Shown here in pieces: positions 1-27,245 of a stretch of 52,437 bases of DNA. The first letter of the stretch is position 1. Each line of letters begins with the position of its first letter. This DNA is from Anaeromyces robustus (Eukaryota > Neocallimastigomycota > Neocallimastigomycetes > Neocallimastigales > Neocallimastigaceae). The notes beneath the pieces were generated by a model. That model saw only the letters and a program-made list of their open reading frames with translations. It was not told the DNA's origin and ran no database searches. Location of the stretch: NCBI GenBank assembly GCA_002104895.1, contig MCFG01000437.1:1-52437 (forward strand). The letters are read 5' to 3'. Position numbers and translations under genes: made by a program.

Positions 1-2
1 AC

Positions 3-4916
<4,914 letters not shown>

Positions 4917-5090
4917 TAAAATTTTTAAAGTATTAAAATATTAATAATAATAAATAAATAATAAATAAAAATAAGTAAATAATATAACAATAATTTAATA
5001 TTTTAATAAAATAAAATATAATAAAATAAAATAAATAAATGAATAAATAAATGAATAAAATAAATTAAATAAATAAATTAAATAAATAAA

Positions 5091-5142
<52 letters not shown>

Positions 5143-5562
5143 ATCAAAACAAAATAATACTTAATAATAAATAATATATATAATAAATAATTATATAACA
5201 TGTATCGTTTTACATTAAGGGTATTTAAAATAATAAAATTATTTATAACACTTTTTTTTTTTTTTTAAATAATATTAAAATAAATGATTATTAATAAGTA
5301 TTAAAAATTAAATTATAAATTATCAAATAAATAGAAGAAATTGGATATATTTAAAGTAAAAAGACAAAAATAAGATATAAAAACAAAAAACAAAAAAAAA
5401 AATAATAAAGATAAATTAAAAATATTCTTTAAAATTATAAATTTATTTTATTAAGTGATTTAAGATATTTTTATATAAATATAAAAAATATTTATAAGAT
5501 ATAAATAAATATCATTTTTTACTATTTTAAATAATATATGTCTTTTTTTTTTAATAATATAT

Positions 5563-5609
<47 letters not shown>

Positions 5610-6053
5610 TAAGTTGTTTGTTACTCTCATGTTTTTTTTATTTTTTTTGATGTTTTTTACTTATTTTGTTTAGTATGTTTATATAATAATTTTTAAACAT
5701 TTTATATAAAAATATATAACATTAAACAGTTCTTTTGTTTATTACAAAAAATAATAAATTATAATATATATGAAAAGAATATCTCTATCAATATTTATAT
5801 AATTTTTAAAATATTATATCTATAAATATTTATATTCTTTTAATAACAATATATCTAACAATTATGTAATTTTTTAAATTTATTTAGTTTAATATCCGAT
5901 TAATGAGTTAAAAGTTTTAATAATAGGTCTATTATATCAATTTTATTAAAATTATAATAAAATAAAAAAAAAAAAAAAAAAGAAGATTATTAATATAATA
6001 AAGAAATTATATATTTGTATATATAATAAATAAAAAATTTTTATTAAATGAAC
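4917..6053. other. Intergenic A/T-rich spacer
   Basis: This is the tail-to-tail spacer between the BEACH-like gene and the DIP2-like gene. It holds AAAT tetranucleotide runs (about 5032-5145), a run of 35 T at 5574-5608 and other homopolymers. I see no open frame, RNA gene or BEACH continuation. Confidence 0.7.
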
Positions 6054-12600
<6,547 letters not shown>

Positions 12601-13715
12601 GACCTCTAATTAATAAATATATTAATGTAGAAAATCAAAAAATATGGTAATAGCGCTTTATATCGATAAATATTAATAAATTCTAATATTAATTAAAAAA
12701 AAAAAAAAAGGAAAGAAAGGATATGTTGAATACAATACTATTTAAAATTAACTTTTAAAATATTCATTAATATTAATTTAACAACAGTAATAATATGATA
12801 TTTACTTAATATCAATAAAGAAAAAAATAAAATAATATAGAAGTATTAATTATAATTAAAAAAAAAAAAAAAACGATATTTCTAAAAAAAAAAAAAAAAA
12901 AAGAAGTAAATTAAATATAATATATAATAATTATTTTAATAATAATATTAAATATTTTTTTAAAATTTTACTTTTTTATGTTTTTTTTTTTATAAAAATC
13001 TTAATATAAAATAAAATTATATTATTATCAATCTTTAAATTTTAAATTATTTAAGCTACAATTATATATCGGTCTAAAAAAATTATTTAATCATTGTATT
13101 ATTAATTAATTAAAAAGCTTATTATTTAATTTTATTAATCGTACATATGTATATATATTCTGTAAGTTATAGTATATTTTAGTAAAAATTGATTATGTCT
13201 TCAAAAAATATGTAAAATATTACTTATAAAATCTACTTTTTCATATAGTTTTATAATATTATTATACTTTTTATATTTTGAAATTTATATTGATTATCAT
13301 TTAACAAAAAAATATAATATGGTATAAAATGTTTTGATTCTTATTAATATTTAGCTTATCAAAATATTTTGTATTTTTAATATTTCTTCATTTATAATTA
13401 TAATATATGAAAAACATATATTTATGTATATTTATAAATATACATAAATATATAAAATAATATTAATATAATCCAATTATAATAATTATATTTTCAGAAA
13501 AATATAAATATATAGATAAAAATCTCAAAATATTAAATATTATATATATTTTTTTTTAAAAAAAAAAATATAATACAGTAAATTATATTTATAACTTCTT
13601 TGTTAATGGTCAATGTAAATGTATTATTAATTTAATTTTTTTATTTTTACTATATACTTGTAATTTTAAACCATCAATAAAAATAAAATAATTTACATAA
13701 TAATATATAATTAAA
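12601..13715. promoter_or_regulatory. Divergent upstream region between DIP2-like gene and CDK11
   Basis: This 1.1 kb lies between two start codons facing away from each other, so it should contain both promoters. It holds poly(A) tracts near 12690, 12858 and 12886 and TATA-like A/T stretches, but in DNA this A/T-rich such matches carry no weight. No individual element can be assigned. Confidence 0.5.
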
Positions 13716-16626
<2,911 letters not shown>

Positions 16627-19400
16627 ACAATTTCATAGATTCAAATTAAATATATATATATATATATATAAATGTGGGTTAATATATTTATAAAAAAATA
16701 TCGTAAAAGAATTATTTAGAAAATAATTTATATTATCAATTATAATTTAATGTTTGCTCTGCCTGTATACGGAGAAGATGGAAATATTGAGAGATACAAC
16801 ATTTTCCGTGGAACATTATTATAATTAAACATATCTTTATATATTTTTTTTTATTATTATTATTTATTAAGTCATTTTGTATATATTTGATTATTAGATT
16901 ATAAAGAAAAAAAGGTTAAATATATATGTTATATCATATATGTAACTAATTTATTTGCATATTAATAATAATAATTAAAAGTTATATAACAAAGTAACAA
17001 TATAACAATTATTATTATTATTTTTCCATTATTCCCATTAATAAATTTAATTTTTATATATATATATATAAAGTATTAATATTTTATTATTGTTAAATTA
17101 ATTTTTAATTTATAATTAAATTTGACATTTTTTGGTTTCTTGTAATTTAAATGTTATATAAATTTTAGTAAATTCTAATATATAAGAATTAAATGAATTT
17201 TATTTTATTTTATTTTATTTTACTTAATTCTATTATATATATAATATATAATTAAATATAATAATAAAAGAAAAAAATTTTAATTAATTGATTAATTGTT
17301 AATCCTTTTTTTTTTAATATATATATATTATATATTACCATTTCTAACTATTGTTTTTTTTGATATTATGTTTAATAATAATAATAATTAATAATAATTA
17401 ATAATAGTTAATATTATTGTATTATTATATTGTATAATATATATAGTTTATAGTAATAGAAATAATAACTTTTTTACTATTTAATGATATTATAAATAAT
17501 GTAATAATTAGAATTTAAATTTATATAATAATACTAATACTAATACTACAACATATAAATATTTTAATATTCAATATTGTTAAGTATGTCATTTTCTTTT
17601 TCTCATGCTCTTTGTTTTTATTATTATAAAATATAAATAAAAATGATACTAAATAAAGTTACAATTAAATTGGATAAAAAATTTTTTTATTTTTTTTCTT
17701 TGAATACTAAAAGAATAATGATATATAGATATGTTTTAATAGTGTTTATATTACACACTGTAATCTTACAATATTTTAATTGCTTTAAAAAGATTAATGT
17801 ATGTTGACATTTTATTAAATATGAGCTTTTGACATTTTATAAACTTATTAAGCTTTTATATAAATTTATTAATTATTCTTATTAGTATTGAAAAAAAATT
17901 TTCTTTATATATTTAATCTATTATTTATTTATTTATATATTTATATATTTATTTATTTATTTATTTAAATATTTATTTATTTATTTATTTATTTATTTAT
18001 TATTGATTCTAAATTTATTATAAATTAAAATTTGATTATTACTTATTTAAATATATAAAACTTTATTAATATATGATATATTTAGAATATATTTTAATAT
18101 ATTTTAATATATAATGTAAATTTAATGTAATATATTATTTTAAAAATCTTTTCTGTAATACTTTTAAAAAGAAAAAAAGATGAATTTTTTTTTTATTTCC
18201 AATTTTTGTTATATATAAATTATATATTAATCATGATAAATAAATTATTATAAATTATATTTATATATTTATATATCAACTTCTTATTAATTATATATTT
18301 AATTATATTTAATTATATGGAATAGTTTATTATCCATCTAATTGACCCAACATTTTTATAAAATATAAATATATAGAAAATATATTAATAATAAATATAA
18401 ATAAAAATAAATTACATTGCAAATTAAATAGTATTAATTGAATATTTATATTTATAATTTAATATTTAATATTTAATATTTATATACATCTAATAAATAT
18501 ATAAAAATATATAATTTTATTTATTATTTATTATTTATTTATTTATTTATTCACTTTAATTTATTCATTTAAATAATTATTTTATATTTCATAATTATAA
18601 TTACTTTACAAATAAATTATTTATTAATTCAATTTTTTAATAAATATATAATATTGTGCCATTTTTTATTCTTTTTTTTTTTTTATTTTTTATTTTTTCA
18701 TATTATTATTTATATTAACAGTAAAAATAATTATTTTTAATTGAATATATATAAAATAATAGTTTTTTTTTCTATTGAAATAAAAAGAAATCTATTAACT
18801 ATTATATGAAAATAACATACTCATATTGATACGGAATAAATAAAAACAATTAAATAGCCATTATCAATATACAATATACAATAAAAATAATAAAGTAGAA
18901 GTTAATATATTAATAATAATTGAACAGGAAAAGGAAAAAGTAAAATCCTGCTTTTGAAAAATTAAATATTGACAAATAAAAAAGAAAAGCAGTTAATATA
19001 ATAAGGTAAAATATAAAAAAGGAACTATATATATATTAATTATTTTATGTATAAATGTCTTTTCTTTTTTATCATTTAAATATTTTGTCATTTACAAATG
19101 TTCATTAGTATTAGAAAAAAGGATAGTTTGTTTTATATATATTTTTTTTATCTTTTTATTTTTATAAAATAAAAAAAAAAAAAAAAGAAAAAGTTAACAA
19201 GAAAATTTTACAGTAGTAAAGTAGTAAAAAAAAAGAACAAATAAATAAAATTGTAATATTACATTTAACTTAATGTATATCACTCTTTTTGAAAATTCTT
19301 TAAAATACAAAATTTTATTACACTATATAAATAATTATAGTATTATAAATAAATAATGAAGAAATAATGATAATAATAAATTATATAAATATGTGTAGTA

Positions 19401-19438
<38 letters not shown>

Positions 19439-20066
19439 TTGTATAACTAATTAATATATATTTAATGATAAAATTAAATAAATGAAAATAGCAAATATAA
19501 AACAGTTACGTATATAAATTAAGATTTTTCAAAATAATTTGATAATACGTGTAAGATTTATCATTAAAATAACGATAATAATAATTATGAAAAAGTTACT
19601 ATTTTCTTTAATATTTTAACAATTTGGAAAATTGAAAAAATATAATTACAGATAATATATATTATTAATATATATTATTATATATATTAATAATAAAGAA
19701 ATAGTAACAATATATAAATATTCATAAATCTATCTACAATTAATAAATCATAAGTTTGATATAATATTTTAATTATTGCATTAATAAAATGTATAAAATA
19801 TCTACTTATAATTCATAACGATAATCCTTGAATTTAATTATAATTTTTTTTAATTTAGTATTAATTAATGAACATTTATATAAACATATATATATATATT
19901 TATTTATTTTTTAATATATAAATATCACAAATGTAATATGTACTAACGCAAAAAATTAAAATTTTTTATTTTATATATGTAAAAATATATATTATTTTTT
20001 TACTATTATACATATTATCGACATTTTTAAAAAATTATAAATTATACTTTATTTAATTTATAAAGA
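16627..20066. other. Intergenic A/T-rich spacer
   Basis: This 3.4 kb of A/T-rich DNA contains ATTT runs (about 17920-18000, 18525-18550) and many homopolymers. The only stretch of different composition is the short islet at about 16750-16824. I see no tRNA, rRNA or further coding exon. Confidence 0.6.
16750..16824 (+). other. Short GC-normal islet with a 24-residue ORF
   Basis: An ATG-to-TAA frame begins MFALPVYGEDG and uses CTG, GGA, TAC and CGT codons, unlike the surrounding near-pure A/T. It lies 124 bp past the CDK11 stop. It could be a gene relic, a small peptide, an exon fragment or a structured RNA in the 3' UTR. I do not recognise it. Confidence 0.25.
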
Positions 20067-21983
20067 ATGGATCAAACAAAAACTAAAGGAGAGTCACTTC
20101 TCCCACCAGCAACTGTAAATAATTCAACTACTCCAACTTCAAAAGGAGAGTCTTTATTTAAATTCGACAATATGTTAGATGATTTAAACGATGAATGTTT
20201 CAATTCTAAAAAAAAACAGCAACTTTTGTTGGGTATTTATTCTTTAGATACAATTATTCATTATATGGATGAGTTCAAAATTGGAAAGTGTTTAGAAATG
20301 CAAGGTATTAAAGAATATTATTTTGAATTGGATACTTCAGATTGGTATATTCATAAATTTTATCTTTGGATGGGTCAAAAAGATGTCACCCCCAAAGATG
20401 AGTCACATTTATTGGCTGAAATGTGGTTTAGAAGAGTACAAAACATTCATCAAGTTCGTGGAATTGCTGATGTAGCTTACTCTGATCATAGAGCTGCAAC
20501 AAAACGAAGAGAACATGCTTCAATTACACAGAATACAACTCGTAATACAGAAGATAATATTCCCGAAATTTATCATAGTCATGATAATTATTTATTAATT
20601 AATGCAGCACCACTACTTAAAAGTACTTTCCTTAAGTTAGAACATATTGATTTTATTGTTGTAGAATGGACAAGAATGCAAAATCCAACAGTAAGTCCAT
20701 ATAACTATCATACAAATATAAAACATGAAAAGATTTTAATGAATATACCGCCTTCTTCACTAACATCAAATAATAAAGAATCCAATGCTTTAGATATCAA
20801 TACTACTAATAATAATAATACCAATAAAACTACGGATTCTATCGATAATAATACCAATACAAATAATAATACTGATAATACTACTAATAATAATAATACT
20901 AATACTAATACTAATAATACTACTACTACTACTACTAATAATAATAATAATAATAATTTAACAAAAGTAGAAGAAGCAAAAACATGTGTTGATCCATTTC
21001 TTTTATTGCCAGGTCAAAACTATCCAAGTTTAGGTATTGGTCGTATAATTGATAAAGTATTATTTAAAATTTCAATGGATGATAAAAAAGATGGTATATT
21101 GAACGTACCATTATATTTCCATAATGCTGTATTTTATCAAAAAGAAAACTATCATTTTGTTAATCCAATTTTTGAAGGTATATATGAAACTATGTATAGA
21201 GATTTATTACCATGGATTAAAGAAAAAGGTTTAGGTTATGTAGCTCATGGACTTTTACGTGGTTTAGTAAAAGCATGGGTTACTTTTGAATATGTAGAAA
21301 TTATTAGTAAAGATGATGAAGAAGAAGAATTAAGTATTGTTGAAGGTCATACAGGTAATGAGGATATTATAATGGATAAAGATAATAAAATAGGAAATGA
21401 AGAAGAAGGCAACGAAGAAGGAATTAATAGTAATAATAATTATAACAATAATAATAATGAAGAAGAAGAAGAAGAAGAAGAAAATGAATTTTCAGATGAA
21501 CAAAATAGACCAGTTCGAGTTGAATTTGAAAATGGTATACCAATACCTGTTAGACATCGTAGTCGTAGTCGTAGTCCTACGTCACAAAGAACAGCTTCAA
21601 GTCCTGAATCTGATCTTACAAAATCATTTGAAGATAATGATGATATCCGATCTTTTAAATCAGATTTTGATTCAGGCGATGAAGATAATATACATGCTAA
21701 ATCAAAATCCAAAAAAATAGTATATCAACTTCCTAAAAAAAATAATAGACCATATGCTACAGTAAGATGGAAAGGTTTAGATATGATGTACCCTATATCT
21801 CAAACAATGAAAAACTTTTATAATAGTAAAAATTATAAAAAACTTAAACAAGAATATTGTGGTTCAGGTGTATTCTGGATTGATTCTGAAACAAATAGTC
21901 TTTTAACAGAAAAAGATTGGCAAATGGCTGTTTATGCTAATGATGTAGATACTCGTCCTACTTCTCAATTAAAATTTAAATAA
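20067..21983 (+). CDS. Unrecognised 638-residue protein with Asn/Thr, acidic and SR-like segments
   Basis: A single open frame starts with ATG directly after A/T-rich DNA. Residues about 30-215 and 309-415 look like folded, conserved sequence: LLLGIYSLDTIIHYMDEF, then PFLLLPGQNYPSLGIGR, YFHNAVFYQ and EKGLGYVAHGLLRG. They are separated by an Asn/Thr-rich linker (about 245-305). Residues 418-480 are Glu/Asp/Asn-rich. An SR-like patch (RHRSRSRSPTS) lies near 497-507 and could be a phosphorylation or nuclear-targeting region. The C-terminal 65 residues (PYATVRWKGLDMM onward) form another compact block. No transmembrane segment or signal peptide is visible. I do not recognise the family, and no function is proposed. 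The single-exon structure contrasts with the intron-rich neighbours. Confidence 0.8.
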   Translation: MDQTKTKGESLLPPATVNNSTTPTSKGESLFKFDNMLDDLNDECFNSKKKQQLLLGIYSLDTIIHYMDEFKIGKCLEMQGIKEYYFELDTSDWYIHKFYLWMGQKDVTPKDESHLLAEMWFRRVQNIHQVRGIADVAYSDHRAATKRREHASITQNTTRNTEDNIPEIYHSHDNYLLINAAPLLKSTFLKLEHIDFIVVEWTRMQNPTVSPYNYHTNIKHEKILMNIPPSSLTSNNKESNALDINTTNNNNTNKTTDSIDNNTNTNNNTDNTTNNNNTNTNTNNTTTTTTNNNNNNNLTKVEEAKTCVDPFLLLPGQNYPSLGIGRIIDKVLFKISMDDKKDGILNVPLYFHNAVFYQKENYHFVNPIFEGIYETMYRDLLPWIKEKGLGYVAHGLLRGLVKAWVTFEYVEIISKDDEEEELSIVEGHTGNEDIIMDKDNKIGNEEEGNEEGINSNNNYNNNNNEEEEEEEENEFSDEQNRPVRVEFENGIPIPVRHRSRSRSPTSQRTASSPESDLTKSFEDNDDIRSFKSDFDSGDEDNIHAKSKSKKIVYQLPKKNNRPYATVRWKGLDMMYPISQTMKNFYNSKNYKKLKQEYCGSGVFWIDSETNSLLTEKDWQMAVYANDVDTRPTSQLKFK

Positions 21984-22370
21984 TATATATATATATTTAT
22001 ATCTATAAATTTATATTTATATTTAATATTTATATTTATATTTATATATATATACTTTTATCTTAATATTAATATTAATGTTAATGTTAATATAAAATAT
22101 AAATAATTTTCAATGTATTTTTTTTCTTTTCTTTTCTTTTTTATTATTATTTAATTTAAATATTTATTCTATAAGCTTTTATCATTATTATTATTATTAT
22201 ATTAAATTAAATTTATTAATTAAAAATAATAAAATAAAATAAAATAAAATAAACAAATAATAATAATAATAATTTTAAAAATAAAAAGAAATAAGAAAAA
22301 AATAAATTCAAATTTAAAACATAAAACATAAAATAAAAATAAAATAAAAAAAAAATAAAAAAAAATAAAA

Positions 22371-22401
<31 letters not shown>

Positions 22402-22722
22402 AAAAATAAAAGCATATATACATAAATTTTTAATAAAGATAAGAATAAGAATAAAAAAAGCTAGTCATGATAGTTATACTAAACAACTTAAAGAATTATT
22501 AAATAAAACAAGTAAATAGTAATAATAATAATAATAAAATAATGAAGAAATAACACCTGAAAATTAATACAATATCCTATAGAATTAGCAAATGATTTAG
22601 ATAAATAAATAAAAAATAAAATGAAAAAAAAAAAAAAAGAATAAAAATAAAAAAAGAAAAAATAGTATGTAAAAAAAAATGAAAAAGAATAATATAATAT
22701 TATATAATATAAAATTAAATTA

Positions 22723-22753
<31 letters not shown>

Positions 22754-23646
22754 TAAAAGAATAAAAATAAACAATTTAAAAATAAAATAAAACAATGTAA
22801 CATAGAAAAAAAAATAATTGAAAAAAAAGTATATTCAAATATTTTTTAATAGAATTCAACATAATAGAAAACATTTGATATTTTTAATCTATTATTTAAT
22901 TAATGATGTTTATTATATTAATATACTCAAACTATATAAAAAAATTTTTTTTTTCAAATATCGAATGATCCTTTATTATTGTTATTATTTGTCATATATT
23001 GTTTTCTTTTAAAAAAAAAAAAGTATTAAAATCCATATAAAAAATAATTATTTAAACTAGAAAAAAAAAAAAAAAAAAAAAAAAAAAAACATAAATTATT
23101 TTTGAGATGGCACATTTTTAAATAATTAATTATTAATTTCAATATATTGTATTATATTGGTAATATATATTAAAAATTAATTTACTCCACAAAAAAATTT
23201 ATAATTTTTTATGTAGCAAAAAATATTTATTGGATAGGAAACCTCAATATTTGATCTTTTAATTATTATATAAATTATATATTATTAATACAAAATAAAT
23301 ATAAATTTTATTTTTATGAATCATATATATATTATAATTAATTATAATATATTATATATATTATATAAATTTTAAACTATTTTAATAATATAATATTTTT
23401 TTTTTTTAATTTATTTTACTTTTAAAAGGTAACAGTTATTATCTTATGGATTTAACATAATATAATTAGAAAAAAAATAATTATATATATAACTATATCT
23501 AACAAAATTACTTTTATTATCATTATATAAATAAATAATTTTGATATTTTAATTATATTTCTTTCTTTCTTTTTTTTTCTTTTTTATATCTATAATAAAA
23601 TTTTAAATATTTCAATAGAAATTTAATTTATAATTAAATTTGTAAA
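21984..23646. other. Intergenic low-complexity spacer
   Basis: This 1.7 kb contains A/T tracts, AAAT and AAAAAT runs (22220-22410, 22730-22790) and long poly(A) (23059-23089). A small coding-like patch at about 22459-22612 is described among the findings. No gene is supportable. Confidence 0.6.
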
Positions 23647-25522
23647 ATGTTAAGAGGATTTCGACCAACATCAAATGTCTTAATAAAGACAGCTTTATCT
23701 AAAGTAGCTTTAAATTCATTAAGTACTGTTGCTACTTCATCTCTTTCTACTCCATTAACAAAATTATCCTTATCTCCAGCTCAAAAACCAAAATTTGTAA
23801 ATATCCATTTTAATTCTTAAAAATCTTTTTTTTTTTTTTTGATAATTTAACTACAAAATTAACTACAAAAATAATGTTCATATATACTAATATTATTATA
23901 TCTTTTTATATCACGTATTATATATATATATAAAATTAAATAAAATGAAATTTTTTATTCAAATAAATAATGTTTTAATTAATATTAATTATAAAATACA
24001 AAATAATGACAATTAATAAAATAATTTATTAATAGCAACTTCAAGGTTTTAATTTAAATTTCCAACGTTTTCATCAAGATAAAGCTTGTGATGATCAACC
24101 AAAGAAAAGAGTAAGAAAGAAGAGAAATACTAAAAAGCCAATTCCAGGTGTTAAGCATATTGTTTGTGTTTCCTCGGGAAAAGGTAAATGAAATGACATT
24201 TTAAATTAAGTAGATAATTATTAATAATATTACTATTATACTTTTTTATAAATATTATTAATAATAGTTTAATATATATATATTTATTTTGTTTATAATA
24301 TATTATTTTCATTTTACTTTTTTATTTTTTACTTTTTTTTTTTTTACCTATATATATACATTTTTTTTTTAATAAAAATAATATTTATAACGACTGAAAT
24401 AAAAAAAAAATCTATGAAATGAAATATTATCAATTAAATAATAACAATAATAATGAAAACAATAAAAATAACTAATAAACAAACAAACAAACAAACAAAT
24501 AAATAAATAAATAAATAAAAAGGTGGTGTTGGAAAGAGTACTGTTGCTGGTAAATAATAATAACAAAAATAGTATAATCTATTATAAATTATATAACGTT
24601 AAATAACAATATTAAAAACTATATAATAATAATAATAATAATCCTATTTAAAATATTAGTTAACCTTGCTCTTGCTTTCCAAGAATGTGGAAAGAAAGTT
24701 GGTTAGTATTTATTTAAATATTATATATATTTATATAGTATTATTTATAAAAATGTATTTATTATAAATTAATATATTAAATTAAATATTAAATAATATA
24801 TATTAGGTATTTTGGACGCAGATATTAATGGTCCATCTATTCCAAAGCTTTTAGATTTAGATAATGAATTAAAATTAAATGAAAATGGTAATTATTATTC
24901 ATTATATTAATAAATATTATTAAAATAAAATAATTATAAATTATTTATTTCATTTATTATTAATAAACTAATTTTAATATATATATATATATTTAATTTT
25001 AATTTAATTCTATATAAATAAAATAGAAACTATGATTATACCTAAAGAAAAATATGGATTAAAATGTATGTCTATGGGTTTATTATTAGATGATGAAAAT
25101 TCTGCTGTTGTATGGCGTGGTATTTTAATTTGTGATACTCTAAAAGAATTAATTCGTAAAGTTAATTGGAGTGGTTTAGATATTCTTGTTATTGATTGTC
25201 CACCTGGTACTGGTGATGTTCATATTACTCTTTCTCAAGAACTTCCAGTTTCAGGTAAAAATAAAAATAAATAATATATATATAGAGATTAAAAATAAAC
25301 AATAGAAAAAATTTCATAATATTTACTTCTTTTTTATTAATTTTTCTAATATTAAATAATTTTATAATTTTAATATTATAGGTGCTGTTATTGTATCAAC
25401 ACCACAAGATGTTGCTGTTGCTGATGTAAGAAAGGGTACTTCAATGCTTAAAGAAATGAAAATACCAGTAAGTTTTCATTATAATTTTTTGAATAATAAT
25501 AAACAAATAAAAATAAAAATAA

Positions 25523-25561
<39 letters not shown>

Positions 25562-25964
25562 AAATAATAAATAATATAATAAATACATATTAATATACAA
25601 GTCAAATTTATTTATATTAATTATATATAATTATATATATATACTTTTTTTTTTTTATGGATTTATAATAATTTTTATTAATTAGATCCTCGGTCTCATT
25701 CAAAATATGAGTTATTTTGAATGTACAAAATGTGGTGAAAAGCATTATATCTTTGGTAATAATGATAGTGTTAATAAAATGTGTAAAGAAATGGGTGTTG
25801 TTATGCTTGGTGAATTACCATTAAATACTACTATTAATAAAGATGGTGATACAGGTAAACCATTTGTTTATTCTCAACCAGATAGTACTTACGCTAAATC
25901 TTTCAAGAATATTGCTGAAACACTTATTGATGTATTAGGTGAACCAAAATATTATATTGCCTAA
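23647..25964 (+). CDS. Ind1/NUBPL-like P-loop Fe-S protein assembly ATPase
   Basis: Eight exons (23647-23796, 24036-24183, 24523-24549, 24660-24701, 24807-24887, 25027-25254, 25382-25467, 25686-25964) join in frame to 346 residues. The N-terminus (MLRGFRPTSNVLIKTALSK) is Arg/Ser/Thr-rich without acidic residues, like an organelle presequence. The Mrp/NBP35-type core follows: deviant Walker A SSGKGGVGKST (98-105), GILDADINGPSIP, VIDCPPGTGD and the metal-binding CTKC pair (Cys267 and Cys270). Ind1/NUBPL proteins bind a [4Fe-4S] cluster at the CxxC and help assemble organellar Fe-S proteins, classically complex I. The 27-nt third exon encodes most of the P-loop. Cytosolic Nbp35/Cfd1 is less likely because of the presequence and the absence of an N-terminal four-cysteine motif. 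If the organism has hydrogenosomes, the client would be another Fe-S protein; that is inference. Confidence 0.9.
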
Positions 25965-27245
25965 GTTATTTAAACAGAAAAAAATAATAATAATAATTCA
26001 AATAAAAAAAAAATATTAAAAAAGAATTCAAATAATAATAATAATTATAATTATAATGCAAGTCATAACAATAATAATATAATATATAAACAAAAAGCAA
26101 GTATATTCATAAATAAATAAACTGATAAAACAAATAAGTAAAATAAAACAAGAAAACAAGAAAATTATTTAAATAATATATTATTAATATATTTGAATCC
26201 TTGGTATTCTAATAGAATAAAAAAATTATTATCATGGATCAATTATATATTAAAATAAGATAATAATAATAATAATAATATTTTTATAAATTATTTCTTT
26301 TATATAATGTTAATTAAAAAATAAATTATAAATATTAATAATAATAAAATAAAAAATAAAAAAAAAAAAATAAAAATAAAAATAAATTAATAAAAATTAT
26401 AATTCTAGAATTAAGAAATTAAATAAATATTATATGTAAAATAATTAATATTATAAAAACACAAAAAGATTTTTTAATAAATAAAAAAAAAAAATAAAAA
26501 ATAAAAAATAAAAAAATAATTTCATTTTATAATTGATATATTAATAACAACATTAACATTATACTTATTTATACTAAAAGTAAAGTTATATATATATTTT
26601 TTTAAAAAATATATAACTATTTTTTTTTTTTTTTTTTGAATATTATTAATCATTTTATTTATTAAAAAAAAAAGTTTTAATTTTATTAAAATGTGTGATA
26701 ATTTTGTAATGAAAAGTATTTAATATTATATAAAAAATAAAGTTTAAACTAAAAAATTGTATTATAAAGTGATTATATGATAAAAAAAAAAATAATAAAT
26801 TAGAATATTTCATTTTTTCTTTCTTCTCTCTCTCTCTTTGATTATTTAGTATAATTAAAAAGAAAAAGATATAAATATAAAAAAAAAAAAATGAAAAACA
26901 ATAAAATAGGAAAAGAAGATAAAAAAAAATTTGTTGTAAGTTATAAAAAAAAAAAGTATTAAAAGAATAAAAGAATATTTATGAACTAATTATATAAAAA
27001 AATTAATAAATAATATTTTTTTTTTTTTAAAAAAAAAAAAATAAATATATAATATAATAAATAAATATTATTAATAAAAATTTATTCTATAAGATTTTAA
27101 ATATTTTTTTAATGTATTCTTTTTTCATTCTTTTCTCTCTTTTTTTTTTTCTTTCTTTCACTTATTTTTTTTTCTGCTTCCTTAAATTATGAATATATTG
27201 ACTTTTATTTTTGAAGAGTTTTTTTTAGGATTATTCATCAATTGT
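25965..27245. other. Intergenic A/T-rich spacer
   Basis: This tail-to-tail spacer lies between the Ind1-like gene and GAR1. It is mostly A-rich with homopolymers and a short CT-rich patch (26819-26838). Only a chance 20-odd-codon frame is seen at 26891. Confidence 0.65.

Noticed and set aside
16750-16824. U6 or other spliceosomal snRNA
   Set aside because: ACGGAGAAGAT resembles the U6 ACAGAGA box, but the rest of the conserved U6 sequence and its hairpin are absent.
26891-26960. Short Lys-rich ORF followed by GTAAGT
   Set aside because: It is about 20 codons of A-rich sequence with no following exon on that strand; chance is sufficient.
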